A DNA stretch of 64,000 nt from JAFAXD01 sp051985675 (GTDB lineage Bacteria > Pseudomonadota > Alphaproteobacteria > Rhizobiales > Xanthobacteraceae): assembly GCA_051985675.1 (NCBI GenBank), contig JBPYFJ010000076.1, forward strand, positions 1 through 64,000, read 5' to 3'. Shown one piece after another: positions 8,439-16,673 of the stretch. Position numbers and translations under genes: made by a program. The notes beneath the pieces are model-generated. The model saw nothing but the letters and a program-made list of their open reading frames with translations, searched no databases and was not told the origin of the DNA. Position 1 is the first letter of the stretch, and the number at the start of each line of letters is the position of its first letter.

Positions 8439-10133
8439 ATGCGAAACTACGTCGACGGCGGCGAAGCGATCGTAGAGGCGCTTCGAAAGCTTCGGGTCGA
8501 CTACATCATGTCGTCGCCGGGCTCGGAATGGTCGCCGGTGTGGGAAGCCCTGACGCGGCAGAAGACCGAAAAACGTCCGGGCCCGACTTTTATCGAATCC
8601 TGGCATGAGACGCTCGCCGTCAACATGGCGAGCGGTTACACGCTGATGACGGGACGGCCGCAGGCGGTGCTGCTGCATGCCGGCGTCGGCCTCCTGCAGG
8701 GCAGCATGGGGATTCACGGCGCCCTGCAGGCAGAGGTCCCGATGATCGTCATGTCGGGGGAATCGCAGACCCTCGGCGAGGATCCGAACCTCGATATCGA
8801 ACCGCAGTGGTACGGCGGGCTCAGCATCGGCGGCAACGAGCGCCTGCTCGAACCGGTGACCAAATGGGCCAGAACCGTCACCAGCCCGTACACGCTCTAC
8901 GACATGGTGGTGCGCGCCGGCGAAATGGCGCAGCGCGCTCCCATGGGTCCGATCTATCTCAACGTTCCGCTCGAGCACATGCTGCACGATTGGACCCCGC
9001 CGCAGAGTGCGAGCCGCGACGTGCCGCCGGCCCCAAAGGTGCAGGCACCGCCCGAGGACATCGAACGGATCGCGGCCATGATCCGCAACGGCAAGCGGCC
9101 CGTCATCGTGACCGAAGCTGCGGGGCGCGATCCTGAAGCCTTCAAAGCGCTGGTCGAGCTCGCCGACGCGCTCGCGATCCCGGTGATCGGCGGGCGCAAC
9201 GCGACGCTCGCCAACTTTCCAACCGATCATCCGCTCTATCTCGGGGTCGCCACCTACGAGTATGTCCGCGATGCCGATCCGGTGTTGCTGGTCAGCGCGC
9301 GCGCCCCCTGGTACCCGCCCCACAAGCGTCCGACAACCGGCAAGATCGTCATGATTCACGACACGCCGTTCAAGGGCCACATGGTGCATCAGAACCAGCA
9401 CGCCGACGCCTATCTGGAAGGCGACGTCGCAATTTCGCTGCGGCTCCTGACCAAGGCGGCGCGCGGCGGCCTCGACCCCAAGCTCGTGAAGGAGCGGCGC
9501 GAATACTGGACCCGCGAGCACGAGAAGGTGATGGCGGCGCTCAAGGCCGAGCAGCAGAAGGTTGCGTCCGACGACGCGATCGATCCGGTCACGCTGTTTG
9601 CCACGCTGGGCGAAGTGATGCCGCGCGATACGATCTATGTCGACGAGAGCATCACCGCGGCTTTCATGGTGCGCCAGCACCTGCCGATCCACGTGCCGCA
9701 GAGCTTCTTCCGCGGGTCGGGCGGTCTCGGCCAGGGCATCGGGCTCGCGCTCGGGGTCAAGCTCGCCGCGCCGGAACGGCCGGTCGCGCTGATCGTCGGC
9801 GACGGGACGTTTCTCTATAACCCGATCGTGCAGGCACTCGGCGCATCGAAGCAGCACGACCTTCCGATCACCATCATCGTGCTCAACAACAAGATGTACC
9901 GCGCCATGATGATGGGCCACGTGCATCATTATCCCGACGGCGCGGCGGCGCACGCGGATTACCTCTATGGCGTGAAGATCGACGGCCCGCGCTACGACGA
10001 ACTCGGCAAACCGTTCGGTCTGCACGGCCAGCGCGTCGAAAAGCCGGCCGAGCTCAAGGCGGCAATCAAGGGCGCGCTCGCCGCCAACAAGAAAGGCAAG
10101 ACCGCGATTCTCGACGTGGTGGTGAGCCGCTGA
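8439..10133 (+). CDS. Thiamine diphosphate-requiring enzyme, acetolactate synthase-like
   Basis: ThDP enzyme of 564 residues with the three domains of the acetolactate synthase/benzoylformate decarboxylase superfamily. The N-terminal domain holds the activating Glu in ESWHETLAVNMASGY near residue 50. The middle domain follows around 190-330. The C-terminal domain carries the ThDP/Mg motif GDGTFLYNP ... VLNN (about 448-480). Key residues differ from true IlvB, so it is probably a decarboxylase, lyase or carboligase of another 2-oxo acid. The ATG at 8439 has AGGAAG six bases upstream; longer in-frame starts run into the divergent hydrolase gene. It stands alone and ends 10 bases from the convergent polymerase-domain gene. 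Confidence 0.88.
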   Translation: MRNYVDGGEAIVEALRKLRVDYIMSSPGSEWSPVWEALTRQKTEKRPGPTFIESWHETLAVNMASGYTLMTGRPQAVLLHAGVGLLQGSMGIHGALQAEVPMIVMSGESQTLGEDPNLDIEPQWYGGLSIGGNERLLEPVTKWARTVTSPYTLYDMVVRAGEMAQRAPMGPIYLNVPLEHMLHDWTPPQSASRDVPPAPKVQAPPEDIERIAAMIRNGKRPVIVTEAAGRDPEAFKALVELADALAIPVIGGRNATLANFPTDHPLYLGVATYEYVRDADPVLLVSARAPWYPPHKRPTTGKIVMIHDTPFKGHMVHQNQHADAYLEGDVAISLRLLTKAARGGLDPKLVKERREYWTREHEKVMAALKAEQQKVASDDAIDPVTLFATLGEVMPRDTIYVDESITAAFMVRQHLPIHVPQSFFRGSGGLGQGIGLALGVKLAAPERPVALIVGDGTFLYNPIVQALGASKQHDLPITIIVLNNKMYRAMMMGHVHHYPDGAAAHADYLYGVKIDGPRYDELGKPFGLHGQRVEKPAELKAAIKGALAANKKGKTAILDVVVSR

Positions 10134-10143
10134 TCGCGAGTGG

Positions 10144-11046
10144 TTACTTCGCGCTCGGCAGCTTCTGCTTGATCCGTGCGAAATCGCGCCAAGGATCGTG
10201 ACGCAGGCGCACGAGGCGCTGGCGCAGGTTGCGCACGGTGAACTTGTCGGGGGCCAGCCGGGCGTTGAGCTCGCTCCAATCGAGCGGCGTTGAGACCGGC
10301 GCGCCAGCGCGCGCGCGGGTCGAATAGGCCGCAACCGAGGTCGCGCCGCGGCCGTTGCGCAAATAGTCGATGAAGATGCGGCCCTTCCGCTTGCTCTTGG
10401 TCATTTTGGAGATGTAGCGGTCGGGTGCGTCCGCCTCCATCGCCAGCGCCACGGCGTGGGCAAACTCGCGTACCGTGTCCCAGGGCGTGCGATGAAGCGG
10501 GACCATCACGTGAAATCCCTTTCCGCCCGTGGTTTTGACGAAGCTTTTAAGCTTGAACGCAGCGAGCCGCGCGTGCGTCTCCTTGGTGGCGGCGACCACA
10601 TCGGCGAGCGAGACGCCGGGACCCGGATCGAGGTCGAACACCATGCGGTCGCACTCATCGAGGCGCGCGAGCGTCGAGCCCCAGACGTGGACCTCGAGCA
10701 CGCCGGCCTGCACCAGCGCAATCATGCCGTCGAGATCCTCGACGGCGATGAGCTCTTCGCCTCGGCTGCGCTGACGCACGATGTGGCCCTGATTAAAGGT
10801 CGCGTGTGCGTGCTTCTGAAAGAAGCATTCGCCGCCCGCGCCGTCCGGGCAGCGCAATAACGCCAGCGGCCGCCCGACGACGTGCGGCGCCAGGCGGTCC
10901 CAAACGTCGCCGTAGTAGTCGGCAAGCTCCTGCTTGGTAATGCCGACGTCATCCCAGTAAACGCGGTCCGGATGGGTGAGTTCAACCGCGCGCTCTGCCG
11001 GCGCGGCACGCGCGGGCCTGCGTGCAGCCGGCTTGGAGCGCTTCAC
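10144..11046 (-). CDS. LigD-type polymerase (primase-polymerase) domain protein
   Basis: Stand-alone polymerase domain of the DNA ligase D family, 300 residues. After a basic N-terminal tail it begins VELTHPDRVYWDD, the usual LigD-POL opening. It has the metal-binding DLDP in MVFDLDPGPGV (about 146-156), TTGGKGFHVMVPL (about 174-186) and the second acidic site IFIDYLRN (about 231-238). The domain adds nucleotides, often ribonucleotides, at broken ends during non-homologous end joining. It starts with GTG at 11046, overlapping the stop of the phosphoesterase gene as GTGA. No ligase domain and no Ku gene are in the window. Confidence 0.92.
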   Translation of the reverse strand: MKRSKPAARRPARAAPAERAVELTHPDRVYWDDVGITKQELADYYGDVWDRLAPHVVGRPLALLRCPDGAGGECFFQKHAHATFNQGHIVRQRSRGEELIAVEDLDGMIALVQAGVLEVHVWGSTLARLDECDRMVFDLDPGPGVSLADVVAATKETHARLAAFKLKSFVKTTGGKGFHVMVPLHRTPWDTVREFAHAVALAMEADAPDRYISKMTKSKRKGRIFIDYLRNGRGATSVAAYSTRARAGAPVSTPLDWSELNARLAPDKFTVRNLRQRLVRLRHDPWRDFARIKQKLPSAK

Positions 11047-11774
11047 CGCGGCGGCCTGGCGCGCCCCGGCCGTGCGGACCGGCGTGCCGTCCCCGATTTT
11101 GCGCTGGCGGTCTTCGTCCCGCTGCGCGGCTTGCTCCCCCGGGCCTGTTTTCCGGCGGCCGGCCCAGTCGCTGTCTTTGCGGCGGCGGGGCGCCGTTTGC
11201 GCGCAGGCTTGCCCTGCGCGATCTCGTCAAGCGTCCGCTTGGTGGCCGCCGACCACGGCGCCTCCTCGAGGATGTCGGGTGCGCGCGCCGAGCGCGCCGC
11301 CTCGTCGTCCGCCTTGATCAGCAGCCAGGGATCCTGGCGTTCGCCCGAGCGCCCGTGCATCCGCACCAGATACCATCGCCCCTGCAGCTTCTCGCCATCG
11401 AGCCGAAACGTGAGACGGCCTTTGCGGTAGTCCTTCTCCGGGTCACCTTCCGGAGACCAGCGGCCGCGGTCCCAAATCATCACCGTGCCGCCGCCATATT
11501 GGCCCTTTGGGATCGTGCCTTCGAAGGCGTTGTATTCGATCGGGTGGTCCTCGACGTGAATCGCAAGCCGCTTCTCGCCGGGCACCAGACTTGGGCCGCG
11601 GGTTACCGCCCAGCTCTTCATGACGCCGCCGAGTTCGAGCCGAAAGTCGTAGTGTAGCCGGCGCGCGGCGTGCTTCTGGATCACGTAGCGGTGGCCCGCC
11701 GCAGAAGGGATCCGTCCGCGCGGTTCCGGCGTTATGTCGAAGCTGCGTTTGCTGCGATAGGTCTTGAGCGCCAC
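11043..11774 (-). CDS. LigD-type 3'-phosphoesterase domain protein
   Basis: Nuclease-phosphatase domain of the LigD family, 243 residues. The core reads FVIQKHAARRLHYDFRLEL-like (here YVIQKHAARRLHYDF, about 36-50), then MKSWAVTRGPS, HVEDHPIEYNAFEGTIP and GTVMIWDRG, which hold the His/Asp active site that trims 3' ends of breaks. The C-terminal 70 residues are a Lys/Arg/Ala-rich tail. The GTG at 11774 has GAGGGCG upstream; an open frame continues to 12221 but overlaps dxs and is not real. It is first in a two-gene unit with the polymerase domain, so PE and POL are made as separate, translationally coupled proteins. Confidence 0.9.
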   Translation of the reverse strand: MALKTYRSKRSFDITPEPRGRIPSAAGHRYVIQKHAARRLHYDFRLELGGVMKSWAVTRGPSLVPGEKRLAIHVEDHPIEYNAFEGTIPKGQYGGGTVMIWDRGRWSPEGDPEKDYRKGRLTFRLDGEKLQGRWYLVRMHGRSGERQDPWLLIKADDEAARSARAPDILEEAPWSAATKRTLDEIAQGKPARKRRPAAAKTATGPAAGKQARGSKPRSGTKTASAKSGTARRSARPGRARPPR

Positions 11775-12018
11775 GCTGCTCGCCCTCTGGTCGGCGGCCG
11801 ACTCGCTTTTGACATTCAATAGTCGGAGAAACGCTGGCCCGACTATGCGGTTCCGGACCGCTTCGCGGCGTCCAGCGCCGAAAACCGGGCGATTACAGCA
11901 CTTTGGTGCCGGCCGCTCGAGCATGCCATGTTTTCGGCTCAATTTTCCCCGGAATGGGGTAGTCGTGTTATAAATCGACCCCCCTACAGCGACACAACAC
12001 CGGCAGCTGGGAACGACA

Positions 12019-13938
12019 TTGACCCATTCCTCGCAAACACCCCTGCTCGACCAAGTCCACACACCGGATGATGTGCGCCGCCTCGACCCCGCATTGCTCC
12101 GGCAGTTGGCCGACGAGTTGCGCCAGGAGACGATCAACGCGGTCGCCGTGACCGGCGGACATCTCGGCGCCGGTTTGGGCGTGGTCGAACTGACTGTCGC
12201 GTTGCACCATGTGTTCGACACCCCGCGCGATCGGCTGGTCTGGGACGTCGGCCACCAGTGCTATCCGCACAAGATTTTGACCGGGCGCCGCGATCGGATT
12301 CGCACGTTGCGCCAAGGCGGCGGCCTTTCCGGCTTCACCAAGCGCGCCGAGAGCGAGTACGACCCGTTCGGCGCCGCGCACGCCTCGACCTCGATCTCGG
12401 CGGGCCTCGGCATGGCGGTCGCGCGCGACCTCGCCGGGGGGACCAACAACGTCATCTGCGTGATCGGCGACGGCGCAATGTCGGCCGGCATGGCCTATGA
12501 GGCCATGAACAACGCGGGTGCGATGGATTCGCGCCTGATCGTGATCCTCAACGACAACGACATGTCGATCGCGCCGCCGGTCGGCGCCATGTCGGGCTAT
12601 CTGGCGCGGTTGATTTCAGGACGCACATATCTGTCACTGCGCGAGATCGGCCGGCAGTTCGCCCATCACCTGCCGAAGTTCTTCGAGCAGAAGGCGGCGC
12701 AAGCCGAGGAGTTCGCCCGCAGCTTCTGGACCGGTGGAACGCTGTTCGAGGAACTCGGCTTCTACTACGTCGGCCCGATTGATGGGCACAACATCGATCA
12801 TCTATTGCCGGTGCTGCGCAATGTGCGCGACGCCAAGCACGGCCCGATCCTGGTCCACGTCGTGACCAAGAAGGGCAAAGGCTACGCGCCAGCCGAGACG
12901 TCCGCCGACAAATACCACGGCGTGGTGAAGTTCGACGTTGCGACCGGGCAGCAGGCCAAATCGAGCGCGCGCGCCCCCGCCTACACCAAGGTGTTCGGTG
13001 AGGCCCTGATCAAAGAAGCCGAAAAGGATCCAAAGATCGTCGCGATCACGGCCGCGATGCCGTCCGGGACCGGCTTGGATGCGTTCGGCAAGCGCTTTCC
13101 AGCGCGCTGTTTCGACGTCGGCATCGCCGAACAGCATGCCGTCACGTTTGCGGCCGGCCTCGCGGCCGAAGGATTCCGGCCGTTTGCGACGATCTATTCG
13201 ACCTTCCTGCAGCGCGCCTATGACCAGGTGGTGCACGACGTCGCGATCCAGCGGCTGCCCGTGCGCTTTGCACTTGATCGCGCCGGGCTCGTCGGCGCGG
13301 ACGGACCGACCCACGCCGGCTCCTTCGACGTGGCCTACCTCGGCTGCCTGCCGGGCTTTGTGATCATGGCGGCCGCGGATGAGGCCGATCTCGTGCACAT
13401 GGTGGCAACCGCGGCGACGATCGACGATCGTCCGAGCGCCGTTCGTTATCCGCGCGGCGAGGGTATCGGCGTCCCGCTTCCGGCCGAGGGCACACCGCTC
13501 GAGATCGGCAAAGGGCGCGTCCTGCGCGAAGGTCACAAGGTCGCGCTGCTGTCGTTTGGCGCGCGCCTCGCGGAATGCCTGAAGGCTGCCGACGAGCTCG
13601 CCGCATACGGACTGTCGGCGACCGTCGCCGATGCGCGCTTCGCGAAGCCGCTTGATGTCGACCTCGTGCTGCGGCTTGCGCGCGAGCATGAAGTACTGGT
13701 TACGATCGAGGAAGGCGCGATTGGCGGCTTCGGATCGTTCGTGCTGCATGAGCTCGCCGAAGCCGGCATGCTCGATCGCGGCCTGAAGATACGCAGCATG
13801 GTGCTGCCCGACATCTTCCAGGACCAGGATTCACCGGCGGCGATGTACGCCAAGGCCGGTCTCGACGCCAAAGCTATCGTCGCCAAGGTGTTCGAGGCGA
13901 TCGGCAAGGGCAAATCCGAGACCGTAAAGCTGGCCTAA
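12019..13938 (+). CDS. dxs: 1-deoxy-D-xylulose-5-phosphate synthase
   Basis: First enzyme of the MEP isoprenoid pathway, joining pyruvate and glyceraldehyde 3-phosphate; 639 residues, the normal length. Motifs: GHQCYPHKILTGR near residue 79, the ThDP motif GDGAMSAGMAYEAMNNAG ... LNDNDMSI (about 152-188), the catalytic Glu in GIAEQHAV near 370, and DRAGLVGADGPTHAG near 420. The start is a TTG at 12019 giving MTHSSQTPLLDQVHTPDD, which matches the family N-terminus; GGGA lies seven bases before it. A TTATAA stretch near 11968 in the divergent 244-base gap to the LigD genes could be a -10 box. It is followed by a membrane protein and tlyA on the same strand. Confidence 0.97.
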   Translation: MTHSSQTPLLDQVHTPDDVRRLDPALLRQLADELRQETINAVAVTGGHLGAGLGVVELTVALHHVFDTPRDRLVWDVGHQCYPHKILTGRRDRIRTLRQGGGLSGFTKRAESEYDPFGAAHASTSISAGLGMAVARDLAGGTNNVICVIGDGAMSAGMAYEAMNNAGAMDSRLIVILNDNDMSIAPPVGAMSGYLARLISGRTYLSLREIGRQFAHHLPKFFEQKAAQAEEFARSFWTGGTLFEELGFYYVGPIDGHNIDHLLPVLRNVRDAKHGPILVHVVTKKGKGYAPAETSADKYHGVVKFDVATGQQAKSSARAPAYTKVFGEALIKEAEKDPKIVAITAAMPSGTGLDAFGKRFPARCFDVGIAEQHAVTFAAGLAAEGFRPFATIYSTFLQRAYDQVVHDVAIQRLPVRFALDRAGLVGADGPTHAGSFDVAYLGCLPGFVIMAAADEADLVHMVATAATIDDRPSAVRYPRGEGIGVPLPAEGTPLEIGKGRVLREGHKVALLSFGARLAECLKAADELAAYGLSATVADARFAKPLDVDLVLRLAREHEVLVTIEEGAIGGFGSFVLHELAEAGMLDRGLKIRSMVLPDIFQDQDSPAAMYAKAGLDAKAIVAKVFEAIGKGKSETVKLA

Positions 13939-14036
13939 ACCGCGACGGGTCATTCCGGGATGCCGCGCAGCGGCGAGCGGGAATCCATAATCCCAGCACG
14001 GTCCCGGAACGGCCAGCCGTTGCGGTGGATACTTCA

Positions 14037-14456
14037 ATGCAAAATCAGGCGTTGCCGCAGGCGCTGCTGTTTCTGGGTTTTGCCGCGGTCTCGTTCGTCA
14101 TGCTGCGCGCCATCGTCAATCATCTGGCACGCAGCGACCATGCGGCGTTCGCGGCGCCGGTGATGATCGTGTTCGGAACGGTTTCGAGCTTGGTCTTCCT
14201 GCGCCTGGGCCTGCAGAACTTTTTCATCTGGCACATCATTATATTCGCGCTGATCATGATGAGCTGGCACGCCAAGAGCCGGGTCGACGACAAGAAGCTC
14301 ATCGAAATGGCGCGCCGTGGCGCGGCGCCCGCCGGAAAGAGCGACGCCGACGTGATCCAATCCTATGCGATGACCCGACGCCTGCTCAGTTTCGGCTTCG
14401 TGTCCTATCTCGCGGCGTTTTGCGCGACTTGCTACTACCTCATCAGCCGCGGCTAA
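14037..14456 (+). CDS. Small integral membrane protein, hypothetical
   Basis: A 139-residue protein with about four hydrophobic segments (roughly 8-27, 38-57, 58-76, 114-134) and a charged loop between them (RVDDKKLIEMARRG). I do not recognise the family. A GTG at 14025 could add four residues, but the ATG at 14037 has GGTGGA eight bases before it. It sits between dxs and tlyA, two bases before the tlyA start, so it is part of that transcript. A role linked to isoprenoids is not supported by anything in the sequence. Confidence 0.72.
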   Translation: MQNQALPQALLFLGFAAVSFVMLRAIVNHLARSDHAAFAAPVMIVFGTVSSLVFLRLGLQNFFIWHIIIFALIMMSWHAKSRVDDKKLIEMARRGAAPAGKSDADVIQSYAMTRRLLSFGFVSYLAAFCATCYYLISRG

Positions 14457-14458
14457 GC

Positions 14459-15199
14459 ATGGCTGACCGCCGCCGCGCCGATCAACTGCTCGTTGAGCGC
14501 GGGTTGTTCGCGAGCCGCGCACAAGCTCAAGCCGCGATCGCAGCCGGACTGGTCACCGCCGACGCCGTCGTCATCACCAAGCCGTCGACCGAAATCCGGG
14601 TCGATGCCGCCCTGCAGGCGAGCCCGGCGCATCCGTGGGTCTCGCGCGGCGGCGTCAAGCTCGCGGCGGCGCTCGCACAATCGGGGGTCGACGTTAAGGG
14701 GCGCGTCTGCCTCGACGTCGGCGCTTCGACCGGCGGGTTTTCCGAGGTGTTGCTCGCGCGCGGTGCCCGGCTCGTGTACGCGGTCGATGTCGGGCACGGT
14801 CAATTGCACGAGCGCCTGCGCGCGCGCGCCGACCTGATCTCCTTTGAGGATACCGATATCCGCAGGCTCGACGCCGCGCGTCTGCCCGAACCGCCCGACG
14901 TCGTCGTGATCGACACGAGCTTCATCTCGCTCAGGCTGGTGCTGCCGGCGGCGCTCGCGCTCGCCGCCCCCCGCGCGCACCTGCTCGCGCTGATCAAGCC
15001 GCAGTTCGAGGCGCCCCGAGGCGCGATCAAGAAGGGAATTGTGCGCGATCCCACGGTTCACGCCGCGATCTGCGACGAGATTGCTGCGCTCGTGCGCGCG
15101 TTCGGGTGCACCGTCAGCGCCGCCTTTCCGTCTGCGATCCTCGGTGGTGACGGCAACCGCGAGTTCTTCATTGCCGCGTCTCGCAACGCGGCGCTCTAG
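14459..15199 (+). CDS. tlyA: TlyA-family RNA 2'-O-methyltransferase
   Basis: Protein of 246 residues with an N-terminal S4 RNA-binding domain (RADQLLVERGLFASRAQAQ, about 5-23, then GLVTADAVVITKPS) and a C-terminal Rossmann methyltransferase of the FtsJ type, with CLDVGASTGGFSEVLL near residue 84 for SAM binding and the IKPQFEAPRG motif near 180. TlyA methylates cytidines in 16S and 23S rRNA; older names call it a haemolysin. ATG at 14459 lies two bases after the preceding gene. The dxs-tlyA pairing is common in bacteria and supports the call. Confidence 0.93.
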   Translation: MADRRRADQLLVERGLFASRAQAQAAIAAGLVTADAVVITKPSTEIRVDAALQASPAHPWVSRGGVKLAAALAQSGVDVKGRVCLDVGASTGGFSEVLLARGARLVYAVDVGHGQLHERLRARADLISFEDTDIRRLDAARLPEPPDVVVIDTSFISLRLVLPAALALAAPRAHLLALIKPQFEAPRGAIKKGIVRDPTVHAAICDEIAALVRAFGCTVSAAFPSAILGGDGNREFFIAASRNAAL

Positions 15200-15251
15200 C
15201 GATAAGGATCACGCCACTTCCCCTGCCCGATTCGCCCGCTATGGTGAGCCG

Positions 15252-16673
15252 ATGAGTGGCCGGGACAACATCATTGCGGCGGCGCCGCGCGCGAGCGTCT
15301 GGCGCGAGGAGTTGATCGACACGATCAAGCTCGCCCGCCCGCTCGCGCTTACGCAGCTCGGGCAGATCGCGATGATGACCATCGACCTCGCGCTGATCGG
15401 ACGGCTCGGCAACAGTGCCGTCGCCGCGGCGGCACTCGCGCACGGCGTCCTATTCACGACTTTCATGTTCGGACTTGGCCTGGTCGCGGCGGTCGCACCG
15501 CTCGCCGCGCAGGCCTTTGGCGCGTGCCAGCCGCGCATGGTGCGGCGCGCGCTGCGCGTCGGCATGTGGGCGGCGCTGTTCGCCGGCGTACCGCTCAGCC
15601 TTGTTCAGCTGCACGCCGGCGACTTGCTGATCCGCCTGGGGCAACCGCCGGACGTCGCGGCGTTGGCGCAGCGTTACCTTTTGGGTCTCGCATGGTCGCT
15701 GACGCCCGCCTGGCTGTTCATCGCCCTGCGCAGCTTCATGAGCGCCCTCAATCGTCCGGAACCGGCGCTTTGGATCACGCTCGTTGCGGTGCCGGCCAAC
15801 GGGCTCCTCGCTTACATTCTAATCTACGGCACGTTTGGGCTGCCGGCGCTCGATCTTCTGGGCGCGGGAATTGCCACCACGTTGATCGACATTGCGATGT
15901 TCGTTGCCAGCCTGTGGATTTGCTGCACGCGGCCGCCATTCAGGAAATATCGGATTCTCGGACACTTCTGGCGCCCGGATTGGCCGCTGTTCGGCAAGCT
16001 CGCGGCGATCGGGCTGCCGATCTCCGCGACGTTCCTGCTCGAGCACGGACTATTTGCCGCCGCCGCGCTGCTGATGGGCCTGATCGGCACCATCGCGCTT
16101 GCGGCACACCAGGTTGCGCTGCAGACCGCAGCGATCGTGTTCATGGTTCCACTCGGGATCGGGATGGCCGCCACGGTGCGGGTCGGCCACGCCGTCGGCC
16201 GGCGCGACGAGGCAGCGGCGCGCCGCGCCGGGTTCGCCGCCATGGGACTTGGCGTCGCATTTCAAGCCGCGATGGCGCTCTGCGTGATCATTGGGCGTCA
16301 TGAGCTTCCGCTGCTCTTCCTCGGCAGCGGCAGCGCCGATCCGCACATGCTTGAACTGGCCTCGACGCTGTTGCTCATCGGGGCGAGTTTCTTCATCGCC
16401 GACGGCCTGCAAACCATCGGCGCCGGCGCTCTGCGCGGCTTCAACGACACGCGCATACCGCTGCTGTTCGCCGCGATCAGCTTCTGGCTGGTCGGCTTCG
16501 CGTCCGCCTATGCGCTGGCGTTCTGGGCCGGCCTCGGTGCGGTCGGCGTCTGGTATGGACTTGTGCTCGGTCTTGCGACCTACGCAGCGCTGCTGTTCTG
16601 GCGCTTCACCTTGCTCGTGCGGCGCGGATATCTGCCGGAGCCGCCGCAGGAATTTGCTGCGGCGCGCTCATGA
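15252..16673 (+). CDS. MATE family multidrug/metabolite exporter
   Basis: Polytopic membrane protein of 473 residues with twelve predicted hydrophobic segments in two homologous halves, typical of NorM-like MATE antiporters. The opening KLARPLALTQLGQIAMMTID with IGRLGNSAVAAAALAH, and the second-half HQVALQTAAIVFMVPLGIGMA, are family hallmarks. It exchanges Na+ or H+ for cationic drugs or metabolites. ATG at 15252 follows a GGTGAGCCG stretch; an upstream frame to 15039 overlaps tlyA. Its end overlaps the next gene by four bases (ATGA), so the exporter and the RNA methyltransferase are coupled. Confidence 0.92.
   Translation: MSGRDNIIAAAPRASVWREELIDTIKLARPLALTQLGQIAMMTIDLALIGRLGNSAVAAAALAHGVLFTTFMFGLGLVAAVAPLAAQAFGACQPRMVRRALRVGMWAALFAGVPLSLVQLHAGDLLIRLGQPPDVAALAQRYLLGLAWSLTPAWLFIALRSFMSALNRPEPALWITLVAVPANGLLAYILIYGTFGLPALDLLGAGIATTLIDIAMFVASLWICCTRPPFRKYRILGHFWRPDWPLFGKLAAIGLPISATFLLEHGLFAAAALLMGLIGTIALAAHQVALQTAAIVFMVPLGIGMAATVRVGHAVGRRDEAAARRAGFAAMGLGVAFQAAMALCVIIGRHELPLLFLGSGSADPHMLELASTLLLIGASFFIADGLQTIGAGALRGFNDTRIPLLFAAISFWLVGFASAYALAFWAGLGAVGVWYGLVLGLATYAALLFWRFTLLVRRGYLPEPPQEFAAARS

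Noticed and set aside
8352..10334. 660-codon minus-strand frame across the ThDP enzyme gene
   Set aside because: It is the antisense of a clear ThDP enzyme with all motifs. GC-rich codons keep stops away on the other strand, and the translation is rich in Arg, His and Val without domains.
11775..12221. Upstream extension of the phosphoesterase frame into dxs
   Set aside because: It overlaps the dxs start on the other strand and has no LigD similarity before residue 150; the GTG at 11774 has a ribosome site.
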